Below, in pieces: positions 23,401 to 31,347 of a stretch of DNA of 36,946 nucleotides. The translations under genes and the position numbers were made by a program. This DNA comes from Chloroflexota bacterium (GTDB lineage Bacteria; Chloroflexota; Anaerolineae; J102). How positions within the stretch are numbered: position 1 is the stretch's first letter; each line of letters begins with the position of its first letter. Location of the stretch: contig JAKOVD010000005.1 in NCBI GenBank assembly GCA_029782215.1, positions 1 to 36,946 on the forward strand. The letters run 5' to 3'. Under the pieces are notes generated by a model. The model did no database searches. It saw only the letters and a program-made list of their open reading frames with translations, and was not told where the DNA came from.

Positions 23401-25889
23401 ACCGGACCGATGGCGACCAGGGTGTCGTTCAGTTCCTGCACGCGTGAGCGCAGATCCGCTCCTCTCGCCGCCATCGGAGAGGAGGCGTCAGCTTTGACCT
23501 GCGCCTCAAGCTTGGCGATCTCGGCGGCGGCCGGCTTGATCTCCCCCAGCCGCTGCAGGATAAGTGCCATCAGCGTGCTTGTGGGAAGCTGGTCCTTCTT
23601 GGCCGATTCCAGCCCCGGGGTGGGCGCGGCTGCACCGGGCGACGTGACCCCAGGCTTGGGCAGCTCAGCGCTCCAATCTCGCACCTCGATGTCCCTGCAC
23701 TCTGGCTTCCAACCCGGCAGGTCGGCGGTGGAGCTGAAACAGAACTCGTGGTCGCGATAGGGCGGCACCAGGGTGCGGAACAGATAGGTGCGGTGCGTCA
23801 ACGTCGCCACCAGGGAGCCATCGCCGTAGGCGTCGATGACGGCGGTATCCTTTGTGGTGGCCGGGTCGCCCGGGTCTTCCTGTTTCTGGGTCCGTTTGAC
23901 CGTCGCATTGGAAAGGCGGCCCGTGTCCGGAACCGTCCTGGTGAACGTGACCTGTTCGCGGCGGGCGTCATCCTCGCCCGCATACCTGATCACCACGTTG
24001 AAGAGCTTCTCTGGCGTTTTGCTCCCGCCAGCGGTGGTGGTTCCCTTGAGGTCCATGAGGACCATGATATCGAAACGGTCGCCGTCGCGTTCGAGCGTTT
24101 CCTGGTATAGGACGTCCTGGACATTCGGCACCATGAAGCCGCATCGCGAGAGCTGCAGGCCCGAGCGCAGCGCCGGCATGGTCTGCCGGGGGATGCGCCT
24201 CAAGGCCGATGCCACCCGCAGCGGCAGCCCGTACGCGGCCGCCCATAGGGCCGCCACCGCGCCCACGGCGGAGGCGTTGGCATCCTCTTCCAGCGCTTCT
24301 TCAGCGGCGCCGCCAGGCGCCTCGGGCGACAGGCCGCGATCCTGCTGGAGCGTGTGCGCCAGCTCGTGGGCGATGAGGGCGTCGCCGGTCAGTGTGCCCG
24401 GTTGGTACTCGCCCGAGCCGAAGGCGATGTGCTCGCCGACCGTGAAGGCGCGGGCGTTGGCCTCACGCGCAAGCGCCGCCCCGTTGGCGTCCGTGTGCGT
24501 GCGCACATGCCCGAAGCTGGCGCCGAAGGCGCTCTCCATGCGGGAGCGCAGCCCGGAATCGAGCGGCTGGCCAGACCCCAGTCGCGCCCGCATGGCTTCC
24601 GGGTCGGCCGCCGGCGCCTGGGCGCTGTCGTTGCGTCCCTTGCGCTGCAAAGCGCCGCCTGGTCCCGCCTGTGGTCGCGGCGGCGCCAGCGCCGCTACCA
24701 CGTCTGCCAGCTCATCGGGCACCTCTGTGATGCGGCCGCTGGCTGCCCATTCCTTGACCCCGCGGCGCACCCGGAGCGTGATGGCCGGGATGTACTCCGC
24801 CGCGTTCTGCACGCCGGCAGCGCCGGGTGCAAAGCGGCGAACCGCCCGCTCAACATGGGCAGCGTCGCGCTTGGCATAGTAGTCATACCAGTACTGCAGC
24901 GTCGGGCAGTCCTGGGCGGTCCAACCCGTCCCTGACAGCGCTTCTTCGGCCGTGCGGCACACCTCCCCCTGGAGGCGGCGGAGGAACTCAGTCTTGCCCA
25001 GTTGACCTGGTCCCGGGGGCAGGTCGTCCTCCACCAACAGGGGGTACGAGACCATGCTCGCGGGCTCACCCTCTGCCTTGGCGACCGCCGTTTCCGCCGC
25101 TGTTTCGGTGACACGACGGATCACGGGCAGCGGCTGGGCGCCTCCCTGCTCCTGGAAGACGTGGGCAAGCTCGTGCGCAAGCAGTCTGCGGCCGAGGGGC
25201 GTTTCCGGCGTGTAGGCTCCCGTGGCGAAGATCAGGTGCCTGCCCCAGGCAAAGGCTCGCGCTGCGGCCACTCCGGCGGCCTTGGCGGCGTCTGGCCCGT
25301 TGTGCACCCGTATGGGGCTCAGGTCGACGCCGAAACGGGCAGCGAAGTACGCCTCCAACTCCGGCGGCAGGGGCTGACCGCTGTTCGCCATCGTGTGCAG
25401 CCAGTTGTTCAGTTGCGCCCATTCGGCAGGCGCGATGCCCGCTGGCGCCTCGTCCGGTCCCCCCAGGTCCTGCTCGTCATCGCCGGAACGGCGGGACCGC
25501 CGCGGGCCGGGAAGCGGTGACGGTGCGTGTACTTTTCTTGCCGTAGGCGGAAGCCTTCGCACCCGGCGCAGCGCGGCTGCGGCGCGCTGATCGGCATCTC
25601 GTTCCGCAGTGTCTCCCGGAACGCTGAGCGCTGCCAGGGGCGGCACCGGAACGGCAGTGAAATCGACGCCAGCCGCGGGCGGCACCTGCCCGGCTGGGGC
25701 CGGCGCCGGCGAAGTAGGGTCGCCGGCCGGACTGCCAGTCGCAGCCTGGCGTTTCTTGCGGCAGGTTTCACATTCGGCGCCGCCCAGCGTGTGGCTGCCG
25801 CAGGCGCAAGTCCGGCGCAGAGCCGCAGGCCGCGCAGGCGCTGTCGCTGCGACTGGGCTGACTGCCTGGCGGGCGCCCTTGGTTTCCAT
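20460..25889 (-). CDS. Giant cargo/toxin candidate with two DUF4157 domains
   Basis: An 1809-aa protein. Residues 28-43 form a short Cys motif (CACG ... CETC), a probable zinc ribbon common at the start of eCIS DUF4157 proteins. The first DUF4157 domain is at about 170-260 with HELAH at 239-243, the second at about 430-520 with HELAH at 508-512. The long middle is mostly helical with two Gly/Ala-rich hydrophobic stretches around 1083-1150 that could insert into a membrane. The C-terminal about 130 residues have the order SEAMFL (Glu1683), TIPDYS (Asp1714) and TEWVNMKSD (Glu1724, Lys1729), which could be a PD-(D/E)XK nuclease-like core; this is inference. There is no signal peptide. It starts 6 bp after the 93-aa gene. 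Confidence 0.83.
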   Translation of the reverse strand: METKGARQAVSPVAATAPARPAALRRTCACGSHTLGGAECETCRKKRQAATGSPAGDPTSPAPAPAGQVPPAAGVDFTAVPVPPLAALSVPGDTAERDADQRAAAALRRVRRLPPTARKVHAPSPLPGPRRSRRSGDDEQDLGGPDEAPAGIAPAEWAQLNNWLHTMANSGQPLPPELEAYFAARFGVDLSPIRVHNGPDAAKAAGVAAARAFAWGRHLIFATGAYTPETPLGRRLLAHELAHVFQEQGGAQPLPVIRRVTETAAETAVAKAEGEPASMVSYPLLVEDDLPPGPGQLGKTEFLRRLQGEVCRTAEEALSGTGWTAQDCPTLQYWYDYYAKRDAAHVERAVRRFAPGAAGVQNAAEYIPAITLRVRRGVKEWAASGRITEVPDELADVVAALAPPRPQAGPGGALQRKGRNDSAQAPAADPEAMRARLGSGQPLDSGLRSRMESAFGASFGHVRTHTDANGAALAREANARAFTVGEHIAFGSGEYQPGTLTGDALIAHELAHTLQQDRGLSPEAPGGAAEEALEEDANASAVGAVAALWAAAYGLPLRVASALRRIPRQTMPALRSGLQLSRCGFMVPNVQDVLYQETLERDGDRFDIMVLMDLKGTTTAGGSKTPEKLFNVVIRYAGEDDARREQVTFTRTVPDTGRLSNATVKRTQKQEDPGDPATTKDTAVIDAYGDGSLVATLTHRTYLFRTLVPPYRDHEFCFSSTADLPGWKPECRDIEVRDWSAELPKPGVTSPGAAAPTPGLESAKKDQLPTSTLMALILQRLGEIKPAAAEIAKLEAQVKADASSPMAARGADLRSRVQELNDTLVAIGPVFAALAALGNKEDYLPDIADRITMRAVEIKGLYVSALEAFYAGGKDREDKLAKAEKAMAAFPDLIVKLYLSEDGILKLTNQADQLRESLLQLRAVNGRAISSRPADRMIGLDKPGGTRSLANEIRVAIGRADEMRWKKDPGASKKVQELTYNAQVLIALFTTLLLYEQFIYWEKQLDDSFTDWIYHPKLGLARTYRGKLDAILTGYEKYGTGKTAEENQAFIRDGIDQVRKLQASQEYKDAVEAIQDRLKTIATINVLGKVALIAAAAALTAGAAGAAVGGAMEAAGYTGLALKGGVFVAETLAFTMVSQAGQTIAFGKPSDDFMTELAWNAAMFGVAKAAVGAYGRVFKIFADPKVYKITFEVGKIAFAAVALQGFAEAQHGLRTGSAMTGEERYRSILQNVILTVALEAGRFVTKPLEERVGAAVGAKLRPLFEGQLNALRTDRTALTERLGKLERHQATPEEVEQILRDIQDLWTKELKLLSDAVKRNVLSEAEAVAATAPYKSQIASLELRLSQLGVQAQVGAEGATFRPLERGVVAFRPEGRAAIDEYYKSRGGTLKESPVGDMLVGRLPSGELTFYLPEGAAPTHVASAAKLALVRDLALREAAGDAIAAEGLKRLQTPPASGGLGLGGPKADETLANVQPEDMNAFLRALNDPAFNQQLGADFFAGLGERPDAIGFARDYGADLLAQLYRRYGRQWSPSLVDALGRARSQLEAAPTPEARNKLRQDLLAADTLPKVETLLGNPPPPKPPRPSLPTKKDMGIDRSRPLWSTLRAEAQKFATDHGETLTSDQIDLRADGDQVIEAARRGGFDRLGRDSKLDILDRWEALAQKSGMQQTWINNKKGILSEAMFLPKRGLRKMVFKAGVEAPWGTTDATIPDYSLPQQGHTEWVNMKSDSINSGRKSGDVYQAGTKAATAYRGKAVAEAGNLPKGDKYSLDFIRDPGPETRNAMLKILFGEGSPIHRVKFGDTWYER

Positions 25890-25895
25890 CCCGCG

Positions 25896-26177
25896 CTACC
25901 TTGCGCCCGCCGCGGGACCGGATGACGGACCGATCCCGGCATAAACGGCGGCGGCGATTTCCTTGCCCAACACAATGGGGTCGCTCCCCGTTCGTGCCAG
26001 GGAGCCTCCCGCCAGCCGGGGCACCACCAAGGGCGCAGCCAGGTCCCCGGCGAGCCCGTCCGCGGCCAGCAGGCGCGCCAGCTCGGCTTCGACGGTTGCC
26101 TGCAGCAGGGGGTGGTGATGCCGGGGCAGGTCGAAGCCCTCCAGAACCAGGTGTTCCACCACCACGCGGATGTCCAT
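25896..26177 (-). CDS. Small eCIS-associated protein of unknown function
   Basis: A 93-aa protein beginning MDIRVVVEHLVLEGFDLPRH. I prefer the ATG at 26177, which has a TGAGGA-type site upstream and sits 10 bp past the ATPase stop. A GTG at 26198 would add seven residues and overlap the ATPase gene. The sequence is helical (HHHPLLQATVEAELARLLAA) and ends IVLGKEIAAAVYAGIG, a pattern seen in small proteins encoded beside eCIS ATPases and cargo genes. I cannot assign a function; it may be an adaptor or chaperone for the adjacent large protein. Confidence 0.7.
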   Translation of the reverse strand: MDIRVVVEHLVLEGFDLPRHHHPLLQATVEAELARLLAADGLAGDLAAPLVVPRLAGGSLARTGSDPIVLGKEIAAAVYAGIGPSSGPAAGAR

Positions 26178-26187
26178 CGCCGGGTCC

Positions 26188-28308
26188 TCAGTTCCCACGC
26201 TGGCGGAACTCCGCCTCGTTGATATTCCGCTCCAATTTGCGGAACTCGGTGCGCGCTGCGTCCAGCAGCAGCGACATACCTACTGGCTCTCCGTTCGCCG
26301 CTGCCATGAAGGCGGCGTTCACGGCAATGTTGTGGATGCTCCCGCCTGTCAGGTTCAGCCTGGCCATCTGGTCGAAGTCCAGGCGCTCGCCCGCCGGTTC
26401 CTGGGCGAGTGGGGTTTCGGGGGGAAATGATCGCCGCCAGATTTCGGCCCGCTCGGCCTGCCCGGGAAAGGGGAACGTCACGACGAAGCGCAGGCGGCGG
26501 ACAAAGGCCGGGTCAAGGGCGCTCTTCATGTTCGTAGCCAGGATGGCTAGCCCGCGGTACGCTTCCATCCGCTGCAAGAGGTAGTTGATCTCGATGTTGG
26601 CGTAGCGGTCGTGGCTGTCCTTGACCTCGCTGCGCTTGCCGAAGAGGGCGTCGGCCTCGTCGAAGAACAGGATGGCGCCACCCTCTTCGGCGGCATCGAA
26701 GACGCGGCGCAGGTTCTTCTCCGTCTCGCCGATGTACTTGCTGACCACGGCTGAGAGATCGATGCGAAACAGGCTGAGGCCCAGGTCGTTGGCGATGACC
26801 TCCGCCGCCATGGTTTTGCCCGTGCCGCTTTCGCCGCTGAACAATACCGAGATGCCCAGCCCCCGGTTCATGCGCCGGCGGAATCCCCAGTCATCGTAGA
26901 CCTGCGGGCGCTTGGGCACCTGGGCCGTGATCTGGCGCAGCAGGCCCAGCGCAGGTTCAGACAGGACGATGTCATCCCAGGTGGCGATCGGGTCGATGCG
27001 TTGGGCCAGCCGGTCCATGCGCGGCCGGGTGCGCGCCAAGGCCGCCTGCCAGGCGCTCTCCCCGAGGCTGGCAGAGTCGTGGCGGCCCGTGAGCGCCTGG
27101 ACCGCAATGTCGCTGATCGCCGGCAGGTTCAGGTCGAATTGCCCCGCCAGCCGTTCAGGCCAGGCGCCCGCTCCGGCGCCGAGGGCCGCCTCCCAAGCCT
27201 CGCGCTGCTCGCTCGCGAGGGGTCTCACCACGTCCACCGTCACCATAGCCTGGATCTGTCCTGACCATGCCTCTCTGCTGCCGACCAGGGTGCCGCCGGA
27301 GAGGCGTGACACAAGTTGGAGAAGTGCAGTCGCACCGGTCTCGCCACTACTTTCGATCACCTCATGGGCATCCACGAACAAGCCCACAGGCAACAGCGCG
27401 CTCTCGCGCTGCCATAGGCGCGCCAGCGTTTCCTGTTCCGCGGCCGTGACAGGCGCCAGCCCGGCGGGTAGCACATACAACGAACGGCCCAGTGCGGCGA
27501 AGGCATGAGCAGCCACCATGAGCTGGCTGGTGGGATCCGGGCCGGCCAGATTGACGAGGAAGGGCCGCTGGCCCGCGCCCGAGGCTGCCAGGGCGGCCAG
27601 CACCTGCTTCACCGTTTCTTGCTGGGAAGGAGGCAGAGCGGGCATGGCGTCCGCATCCCCGTCGGCCGAGCGCAGGAAGGGCGCCAGGCGATCGTCGACG
27701 TAGTTGAGCCCCTTCAGGTAGTTGACGATGCGCTCATCCGCGCGCAGGGCGCTGGTGGTCAACGGCTGCGCGCCAGGCTGGCTGATCTCGATCAGACGCC
27801 AGAAGCGCAGGGGCCTCTCCGGCGACAGCGCCTCCCAGGCCGGATCGTCAAACAGGCTGAGCGCCAGGGCGAAGGTGGGGTAGGGTCGTGCGGCCCATGG
27901 CGCGCCACCGGTGGCAGTGAGGGGAGCGGCGCCGTCCTGGGCCTGGGCACAGAGCGCGGCGATGCTCGTATCCAGCTCGATGGCCGCGCACAGCAACAGG
28001 ACCTCCACCTCAAAATGCGAGAGCCCGAAGGCGTGGGCCAGGATCAAGGCTGCAGGCGGTGGGTCACCCTGGGCCGCTGCCGCCATGCGTTCGGCGGCAG
28101 CCGCAATCGCCGCCGCATCCGGTGCGCTGCTGGCAGCGGGTTCGCCGGAGCCGAAGAGCTCGGCGAAGAAGCCGCGCTCTTTGCGCGGACGGGCCTCAGT
28201 CCGCGTCTCGGCTTTCGAGGCCTGGGCGCGCAGGCGCAGGCGCAGCCAGGCCACAGTCGCTGCCAGGTACTCGTTGTTGCGCTCCTGCCACCCGTCCAAA
28301 GCGTTCAT
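26188..28308 (-). CDS. AAA+ ATPase (Afp15 type)
   Basis: At 706 aa it matches the cytoplasmic AAA+ ATPase conserved in nearly all eCIS, thought to help particle assembly or cargo loading. The C-terminal module is complete: Walker A GESGTGKT at 492-499, Walker B ILFFDEAD at 546-553, sensor 1 ATN at 591-593, candidate arginine finger at 604-605. A first module at about 230-410 has the fold pattern (RPFLVNLAGPDPTSQLMVAA) but lacks the GKT lysine, so it is a degenerate AAA domain. The N-terminal about 200 residues are helical. It overlaps the DUF4255 gene by 4 bp. Confidence 0.92.
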   Translation of the reverse strand: MNALDGWQERNNEYLAATVAWLRLRLRAQASKAETRTEARPRKERGFFAELFGSGEPAASSAPDAAAIAAAAERMAAAAQGDPPPAALILAHAFGLSHFEVEVLLLCAAIELDTSIAALCAQAQDGAAPLTATGGAPWAARPYPTFALALSLFDDPAWEALSPERPLRFWRLIEISQPGAQPLTTSALRADERIVNYLKGLNYVDDRLAPFLRSADGDADAMPALPPSQQETVKQVLAALAASGAGQRPFLVNLAGPDPTSQLMVAAHAFAALGRSLYVLPAGLAPVTAAEQETLARLWQRESALLPVGLFVDAHEVIESSGETGATALLQLVSRLSGGTLVGSREAWSGQIQAMVTVDVVRPLASEQREAWEAALGAGAGAWPERLAGQFDLNLPAISDIAVQALTGRHDSASLGESAWQAALARTRPRMDRLAQRIDPIATWDDIVLSEPALGLLRQITAQVPKRPQVYDDWGFRRRMNRGLGISVLFSGESGTGKTMAAEVIANDLGLSLFRIDLSAVVSKYIGETEKNLRRVFDAAEEGGAILFFDEADALFGKRSEVKDSHDRYANIEINYLLQRMEAYRGLAILATNMKSALDPAFVRRLRFVVTFPFPGQAERAEIWRRSFPPETPLAQEPAGERLDFDQMARLNLTGGSIHNIAVNAAFMAAANGEPVGMSLLLDAARTEFRKLERNINEAEFRQRGN

Positions 28309-29603
28309 TCCACGATCACTTTCTGGCTAGGATCAAAGTCCAGGAGAGGACCCTCGCCGCCTGCCACATATGGGAGACTGTCGACGCCATCCACGCGCAG
28401 ACGGATGACGTACTCACCGGGGTCCACCTTCGCCGCCACGAAGGTCAGCGCTGTCGGCTGCGAGACATCGACAGGGTTGTTCATGGTCTTGACGGAGAGC
28501 TGGGTGCTGCCAAACATCAGCCGCACCGCGGCCGTTTGTTCTGGGCGCAGCCGCGGGCTGCAGGTGACGTTCAGCGTCACGGCGCCGGCGGCGGCAGTGC
28601 GCGGGGTCGCCGCCGCTGCGCCCGCCACCTCCACCGTGATCCGGGGAGCCAGGGCGAGCGGCACGACGTTCGTCGACCACGGCGACAGGTTGGGCCGCCC
28701 GATCTCAAGGGCGGCGCTGTAAAGGCCGGGTGCGAAGCGGTCAAAGGGATGCGGGTCGCCGGGGTGCGCGGGCGCCAGCGGCAGCACCACAGTCAGTTCC
28801 TCGGCGGAGCCGCCGGGAACAGGCGCCAGGTCCAGCGTATCGGGCAGACGGGAATTCGTCAGGCGGACCGTGCTGTGCTCCGGGTCCAGGCCCTGCCCGC
28901 GCAGCGAAAACGTATCGCCCAGGCGGACGCCTGCCTGGTAGGCCGGGGGATGGTCGCGCAGCGGCGGGGGCAGCGCCTGCAGCAGGACGGGCGGCGTCCC
29001 CGCCGTGGTCTGCACCCCCCGGTCCGGCTGGCCGCGGCGCAGCACCGGCAGGGGGGCGATAGGCATGCGCGTGCTTTCCATCAGCACGACGCCGACCTGA
29101 TAGGCCGCTGAGATGCGATAGTTGGTTTGGAAAGCGCCCCACAGCTTCGCCAGTTCTTCAAGGGTCAGCGGCTGATAGGTGATCCGGATGCGGTCGATCT
29201 GTTCGTCCAGACCGGTGCCGGCCAGGGCGTCTCTGATCTCCTGGTTCCCCAAGATCGTATGGTCCTGCAGCACACTCATGGCGCGGCCAAGCAGGCGATG
29301 GTCCTTGCCATCCTCCTGCGGCTCGCCGTAGGCAGTGATCAGGTAGTAGAGGTTCAGAGGCAGCGGCGGCTGACCGGTTTCTCCGGGCCTGACCTGGCGA
29401 GGCATGTCCCGGTTGCGCCAGGAAGCATCGAGGTCCGTGTGATAGAGGAACAGGTTGAGGCGATTTGGGCGCTGGGGATCGTCGGCGGCCTTGTCGGGCG
29501 GCAGCGTCGTAACGCGGATACTGGCATCGTCGGCCTGCAGGCTCGCTTCCAGCAAGTTGCGGAGCGACAGGGTCACGGCGGCAATGGCGAGGGCGTTGCT
29601 CAC
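28305..29603 (-). CDS. DUF4255/Afp16-like tube terminator (cap) protein
   Basis: The N-terminal about 190 residues are the DUF4255 domain (SNALAIAAVTLSLRNLLEAS, NRLNLFLYHTDLDASWRNRD, LPLNLYYLITAYGEPQEDGK). This family includes Afp16/Pvc16, which caps the tube and stops its extension. It is longer (432 aa) than the plain cap: the C-terminal half has two Ig/IPT-like segments (LGDTFSLRGQGLDPEHSTVR, then VTLNVTCSPRLRPEQTAAVR). Extra C-terminal beta domains occur in eCIS from several phyla. It overlaps both neighbours by 4 bp. Confidence 0.9.
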   Translation of the reverse strand: MSNALAIAAVTLSLRNLLEASLQADDASIRVTTLPPDKAADDPQRPNRLNLFLYHTDLDASWRNRDMPRQVRPGETGQPPLPLNLYYLITAYGEPQEDGKDHRLLGRAMSVLQDHTILGNQEIRDALAGTGLDEQIDRIRITYQPLTLEELAKLWGAFQTNYRISAAYQVGVVLMESTRMPIAPLPVLRRGQPDRGVQTTAGTPPVLLQALPPPLRDHPPAYQAGVRLGDTFSLRGQGLDPEHSTVRLTNSRLPDTLDLAPVPGGSAEELTVVLPLAPAHPGDPHPFDRFAPGLYSAALEIGRPNLSPWSTNVVPLALAPRITVEVAGAAAATPRTAAAGAVTLNVTCSPRLRPEQTAAVRLMFGSTQLSVKTMNNPVDVSQPTALTFVAAKVDPGEYVIRLRVDGVDSLPYVAGGEGPLLDFDPSQKVIVE

Positions 29604-30604
29604 GGTATGCCTCCGTTGCGGCGCCGCAGGTAGTCCTCCAGGGTCACCCGTGGTTGGGCGGGCGATGTCCTCCGCGGTTCGGGGGCGGTCGGGGCGGCGG
29701 CAGCCCGGACTTCGATCCGGCCGATGGTAACGTGAATGACCTGGGGTGGAGGCGCCGCCGGACCGGGGCCGGGTGGCTGCACTGCCGCCATTGGCGGGGC
29801 CGCAAGCGGAAGGGGTCTTTCAGCTCTTGTGGCGGCGGCCGGACGTGGCAGTGGTGCCGGCAGCCCGCTGTCTCCCCGCGGTACAGAACCCGCCTGCCGT
29901 TCGGCGAGGCGACCTGTCACCGACGACAGCTCGGCGCGCAGGCTCGCCAACTCCCGCTCGATCTGGCTGGGTGACAAGCCACCCGGCGCGCGCGGCGCGA
30001 CCGGCAGCGTCGTCGGTGTTTCTGCAGCAGCGCTGGGCCTCGGGGCCGGCGGCATCCCCGCTATGGGGTCTGAAGACCGTGGCTGTCTGTCGCCGGTTGC
30101 GGACGTTGGCCGCGGCTGGGTTGCAGGCGCTGGCAGCCTCGACACTGGCGATGCGGCGCCAGACGACACGGGGGCCACAGGGGCCGGGGGCGGCGCCTGA
30201 AGGCCCCCAATCGCTGGCAGCGCGACCGCAGGCAGCATGGTTGGGCTGGCGGCTGCCCCGGTCGATGGGAGCACAGGCAGGTCCGGCGACTCCCCGGTGG
30301 AGTGTCGCGCGGGTTCGCTGAGTTGTGGTGGGTCTGAAGGCGGGCTTCCAGGCGGGGTGGCCGGTGGTGAGGCTGGCGTCGCGAATCGGGTCGCCGGAAC
30401 CTCAATCTCGCTCTCGGTGAAGGTGTAAGAAGGGGCGGTGGGCGGGCCCAGCGGTTCGTAAAGCGAGGGCAGCCGCGGCCTGGCCAACGTCATGCCGCTG
30501 GCGGGCAGAGTCGGCTGGTTCCCCAGGTCCTGCCCACCCGTTCTTGCGGCTGCCGGCGGTGCGCTGCGCGCCAACAACAGGTCCAGGAAGTCGCCCGCGC
30601 TCAT
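29600..30604 (-). CDS. Proline-rich eCIS protein with conserved C-terminal tail motif
   Basis: The ATG at 30604 (MSAGDFLDLLLARSAPPAAA) is preferred because it forms an ATGA overlap with the upstream stop; the longer ORF only shadows that gene. About 200 residues of Pro/Ala/Ser-rich, probably disordered sequence follow, then a short coiled-coil (SPSQIERELASLRAELSSVT) and a tail with PQVIHVTIGRIEVRAAAAP and RVTLEDYLRRRNGGIP. That tail motif recurs in proteins encoded between tube and cap genes in other eCIS and phage-tail-like clusters, but its role is unknown. Being extended and located beside tube genes, it is a candidate for a length-determining or scaffolding factor; this is inference. Confidence 0.75.
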   Translation of the reverse strand: MSAGDFLDLLLARSAPPAAARTGGQDLGNQPTLPASGMTLARPRLPSLYEPLGPPTAPSYTFTESEIEVPATRFATPASPPATPPGSPPSDPPQLSEPARHSTGESPDLPVLPSTGAAASPTMLPAVALPAIGGLQAPPPAPVAPVSSGAASPVSRLPAPATQPRPTSATGDRQPRSSDPIAGMPPAPRPSAAAETPTTLPVAPRAPGGLSPSQIERELASLRAELSSVTGRLAERQAGSVPRGDSGLPAPLPRPAAATRAERPLPLAAPPMAAVQPPGPGPAAPPPQVIHVTIGRIEVRAAAAPTAPEPRRTSPAQPRVTLEDYLRRRNGGIP

Positions 30605-31344
30605 GCGGCACCCAACAGTTGCAGGTAGGCCTGGCGTCGCCACGGACTCAACGCCAGGATGTCGGCCTCCCGCCAATGGTAGGCCGATGCCAAAGCGTGC
30701 ACTTCGGCCAGCATGCGCATGGCCCAGACGTTGATCTCGTTCCAGAAAAAGGACACGATGTCGAACAGCGCCTGCCAGGGGTAACCGCACGAGAAGCAGG
30801 TGACGGCGAATGTCAGCTTGGCCTGCGGGTCAGCCGCTTCGATGGCTGCCATGATGGCGGCTGCCGCAGCGGCAGGTAGCGCATCAACCGGCGCTTCGGG
30901 CACTGGCACTGGCTCGCCGTCAAGGCGCTGGGTGCCGAGAACGCACCGCTGCAGCAGGACGGCATGGCCTTCCTGCCCTGCGGTGAGGGCAGCTTCGACA
31001 TCGAGGGTGTTGGGCAGGCGGAACCAAACGCGGTAGCCTGCGTTCTCGAGGACGAGCTGGTCCGTCATCGCCGGCGCCGTCCGGATTTCGTCGGTCCGGA
31101 AGCTCAATTCGAGCGGTTCATGACAGCGCGGGCAATCCACCAACGCCGTGAGATCACGGCCGAAGCTCCACTCGCGGAGGGTGAGCAAGCGGGCATCACG
31201 CTCCCCGATCGGAAGCTGGGCCAGGGTCGCCAGCTCCTCATCGGGACAGGCAGCCGCCAGCAGCCCCAGCCCGCGACGCAAGGGCGTTTGGCCCTGGCCC
31301 CATTCCCACAGGCGCAGCAGCTCGAAAGCGGAGAGCGGTTGCAT
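30601..31344 (-). CDS. T4-type baseplate hub assembly chaperone-like protein, zinc-binding
   Basis: A 247-aa protein beginning MQPLSAFELLRLWEWGQGQT. The C-terminus YHWREADILALSPWRRQAYL fits the T4-type baseplate hub assembly chaperone family found next to tube genes in eCIS and T4-like tails. Two CxxC pairs, CPRC (71-74) and CFSC (183-186), together would make a four-Cys zinc site. In tails this family assists folding of the hub or loads it. It starts 3 bp after the tube gene stop. Confidence 0.75.
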   Translation of the reverse strand: MQPLSAFELLRLWEWGQGQTPLRRGLGLLAAACPDEELATLAQLPIGERDARLLTLREWSFGRDLTALVDCPRCHEPLELSFRTDEIRTAPAMTDQLVLENAGYRVWFRLPNTLDVEAALTAGQEGHAVLLQRCVLGTQRLDGEPVPVPEAPVDALPAAAAAAIMAAIEAADPQAKLTFAVTCFSCGYPWQALFDIVSFFWNEINVWAMRMLAEVHALASAYHWREADILALSPWRRQAYLQLLGAA

Positions 31345-31347
31345 GGC

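Noticed and set aside
30605..30790. N-terminal extension of the proline-rich protein
   Set aside because: The extra 62 residues only shadow the preceding chaperone-like gene; the ATG at 30604 gives the usual 4-bp overlap.
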